Shown: positions 7,783-8,529 of the stretch, piece after piece
Layout: each line of letters opens with the position of its first letter
Position numbering within the stretch: position 1 is the stretch's first letter
Assembly (NCBI GenBank): GCA_910585285.1
Contig: CAJUDL010000021.1
Span: forward strand, 1 to 8,529
Direction of reading: 5' to 3'
Origin: an uncultured Muribaculaceae bacterium
GTDB lineage: Bacteria > Bacteroidota > Bacteroidia > Bacteroidales > Muribaculaceae
Length of the DNA: 8,529 nucleotides
Position numbers and translations under genes: made by a program
The notes under the pieces: model-generated
Databases searched by the model: none
What the model was told of the DNA's origin: nothing
What the model saw: only the letters and a program-made list of their open reading frames with translations

Positions 7783-8529
7783 ATGAAAAATATATATAAA
7801 TCAATATATCTGGCTTTGGTCGCCATCATGACGTTTGCCTTCGTGGCTTGCGATGGCGACAACACATCCGACCTGCGGCTGAATGGAAATACCAGAATTG
7901 AATCTATCACCATCAATGGATATGCAGGCGTGATCGACCATGCCACGCGCAGTGTGGCTGTCAATGTGCCGACGGATGTTGACCTTGCCAATCTTATGGT
8001 TGATGCCATTACACTCAGCGAAGGTGCACGTTGTGATTATCCGGCTGGCACAAGATTCGATGGCAGTGTGCCGCGTGCGATACGTGTTGTCAACGGTGAT
8101 GTCTATGCCGATTACACTGTAGTGGTGAAACATGACAATGTTGAGTTCTTCTCGTTCATGCTTGATGCTCAGTATGCAGGAACAATTGATAACGATGCCC
8201 GCACGATCCTTGTGTTTGTTCCTCTGGATGCCGATGTCACAGCCATGCAAGCTACATTTACGGTGACAGAAGGCGCACAGGTTACTCCCGAATCAGGCTC
8301 ACTGCTCGATTTCTCGCAGCCTATTGTATTCAAGGCATCGCTTCGCACTGCCAATGTAGAATATACCGTCACCGTGATCAAGGATGAGATGTCTCAGGCT
8401 CCCAAAGCATTTGTAGGAAATGCGTCGGGTGTTGACCAGCTTGGTGATGAGGCTAAGGCTGCCTGCCGATGGATGCTCGACAATGTGCCCAATTCAAGAT
8501 ATGTCTCTATTCAGGAAATAATAGACGGC
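7783..8529 (+). CDS. Accessory surface glycan-binding lipoprotein, SusE-position, DUF5018-like repeats plus DUF4960-like start (partial, 3' end outside window)
   Basis: An open frame of 249 codons runs from the ATG at 7783 to the window edge with no stop, so the gene is cut by the window, not broken. The signal peptide ends in FVAC, making Cys23 the lipid site. The acidic DGD after it fits a Bacteroidota surface-export signal. Residues 39-116 and 122-200 are two copies of one beta-rich module: each has an aromatic or Ala-Gly stretch then (V/T)IDxxxR, a VP motif, a SEGA or TEGA motif, and ends in YTVxV. They resemble DUF5018-type Ig-like modules. From about 207, PKAFVGNASGVDQLGDEAKAACRWML looks like the beginning of a DUF4960 domain. 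It follows susD by 45 bp and takes the position where PULs encode surface glycan-binding proteins such as levan-binding BT1761. I expect a non-catalytic binding role. The domain names rest on recalled motifs, so they are moderate-confidence calls. Confidence 0.75.
   Translation, partial: MKNIYKSIYLALVAIMTFAFVACDGDNTSDLRLNGNTRIESITINGYAGVIDHATRSVAVNVPTDVDLANLMVDAITLSEGARCDYPAGTRFDGSVPRAIRVVNGDVYADYTVVVKHDNVEFFSFMLDAQYAGTIDNDARTILVFVPLDADVTAMQATFTVTEGAQVTPESGSLLDFSQPIVFKASLRTANVEYTVTVIKDEMSQAPKAFVGNASGVDQLGDEAKAACRWMLDNVPNSRYVSIQEIIDG

Noticed and set aside
1..8529. CRISPR arrays, tRNA or rRNA genes, insertion sequences or attachment sites
   Set aside because: No regularly spaced repeats, cloverleaf-like segments, transposase or integrase motifs were seen on reading the window. 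Nearly all of it is accounted for by four + strand genes.

Overview
The window looks like one end of a polysaccharide utilisation locus (PUL) from a Bacteroidota genome, most likely order Bacteroidales. Three things point there: a hybrid two-component system (sensor kinase, receiver and AraC-type DNA-binding domain in one polypeptide), a SusC/SusD outer-membrane pair, and a promoter with the Bacteroides-type -7 element TAnnTTTG rather than a sigma70 -10/-35. Genus cannot be fixed from this stretch. Moderate GC and codon use look uniform across the genes, with no integrase, transposase, tRNA, rRNA or CRISPR array.

Layout, all on the + strand: (1) 80-2752, a compact hybrid two-component regulator whose sensor is a type I periplasmic sugar-binding fold; (2) 2753-2890, a 138-bp regulatory gap with a terminator-like hairpin, an 11-bp direct repeat spaced 21 bp, two further inverted repeats and a good Bacteroides-type promoter; (3) 2891-5983, a SusC-like TonB-dependent transporter; (4) 6007-7737, a SusD-like glycan-binding lipoprotein, 23 bp behind susC; (5) 7783 to the window end, the first 249 residues of a surface lipoprotein with two tandem DUF5018-like beta domains and the start of what resembles a DUF4960 domain.

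Working model: a sugar released in the periplasm binds the regulator's binding-protein domain, the kinase autophosphorylates and passes phosphate to its own receiver, and the AraC-type domain activates the susC promoter just downstream. SusC and SusD then import oligosaccharides, helped by the third lipoprotein as an accessory surface glycan-binding protein. The binding-protein sensor and the DUF4960-like lipoprotein resemble the fructan locus of Bacteroides thetaiotaomicron (sensor BT1754, which binds fructose). A fructan (levan or inulin) substrate is therefore the best guess, but no glycoside hydrolase lies in the window to confirm it.

I found no undescribed system. The protein families are known. 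The least explained part is the dense symmetry in the susC promoter region, which offers a concrete candidate operator for the regulator.
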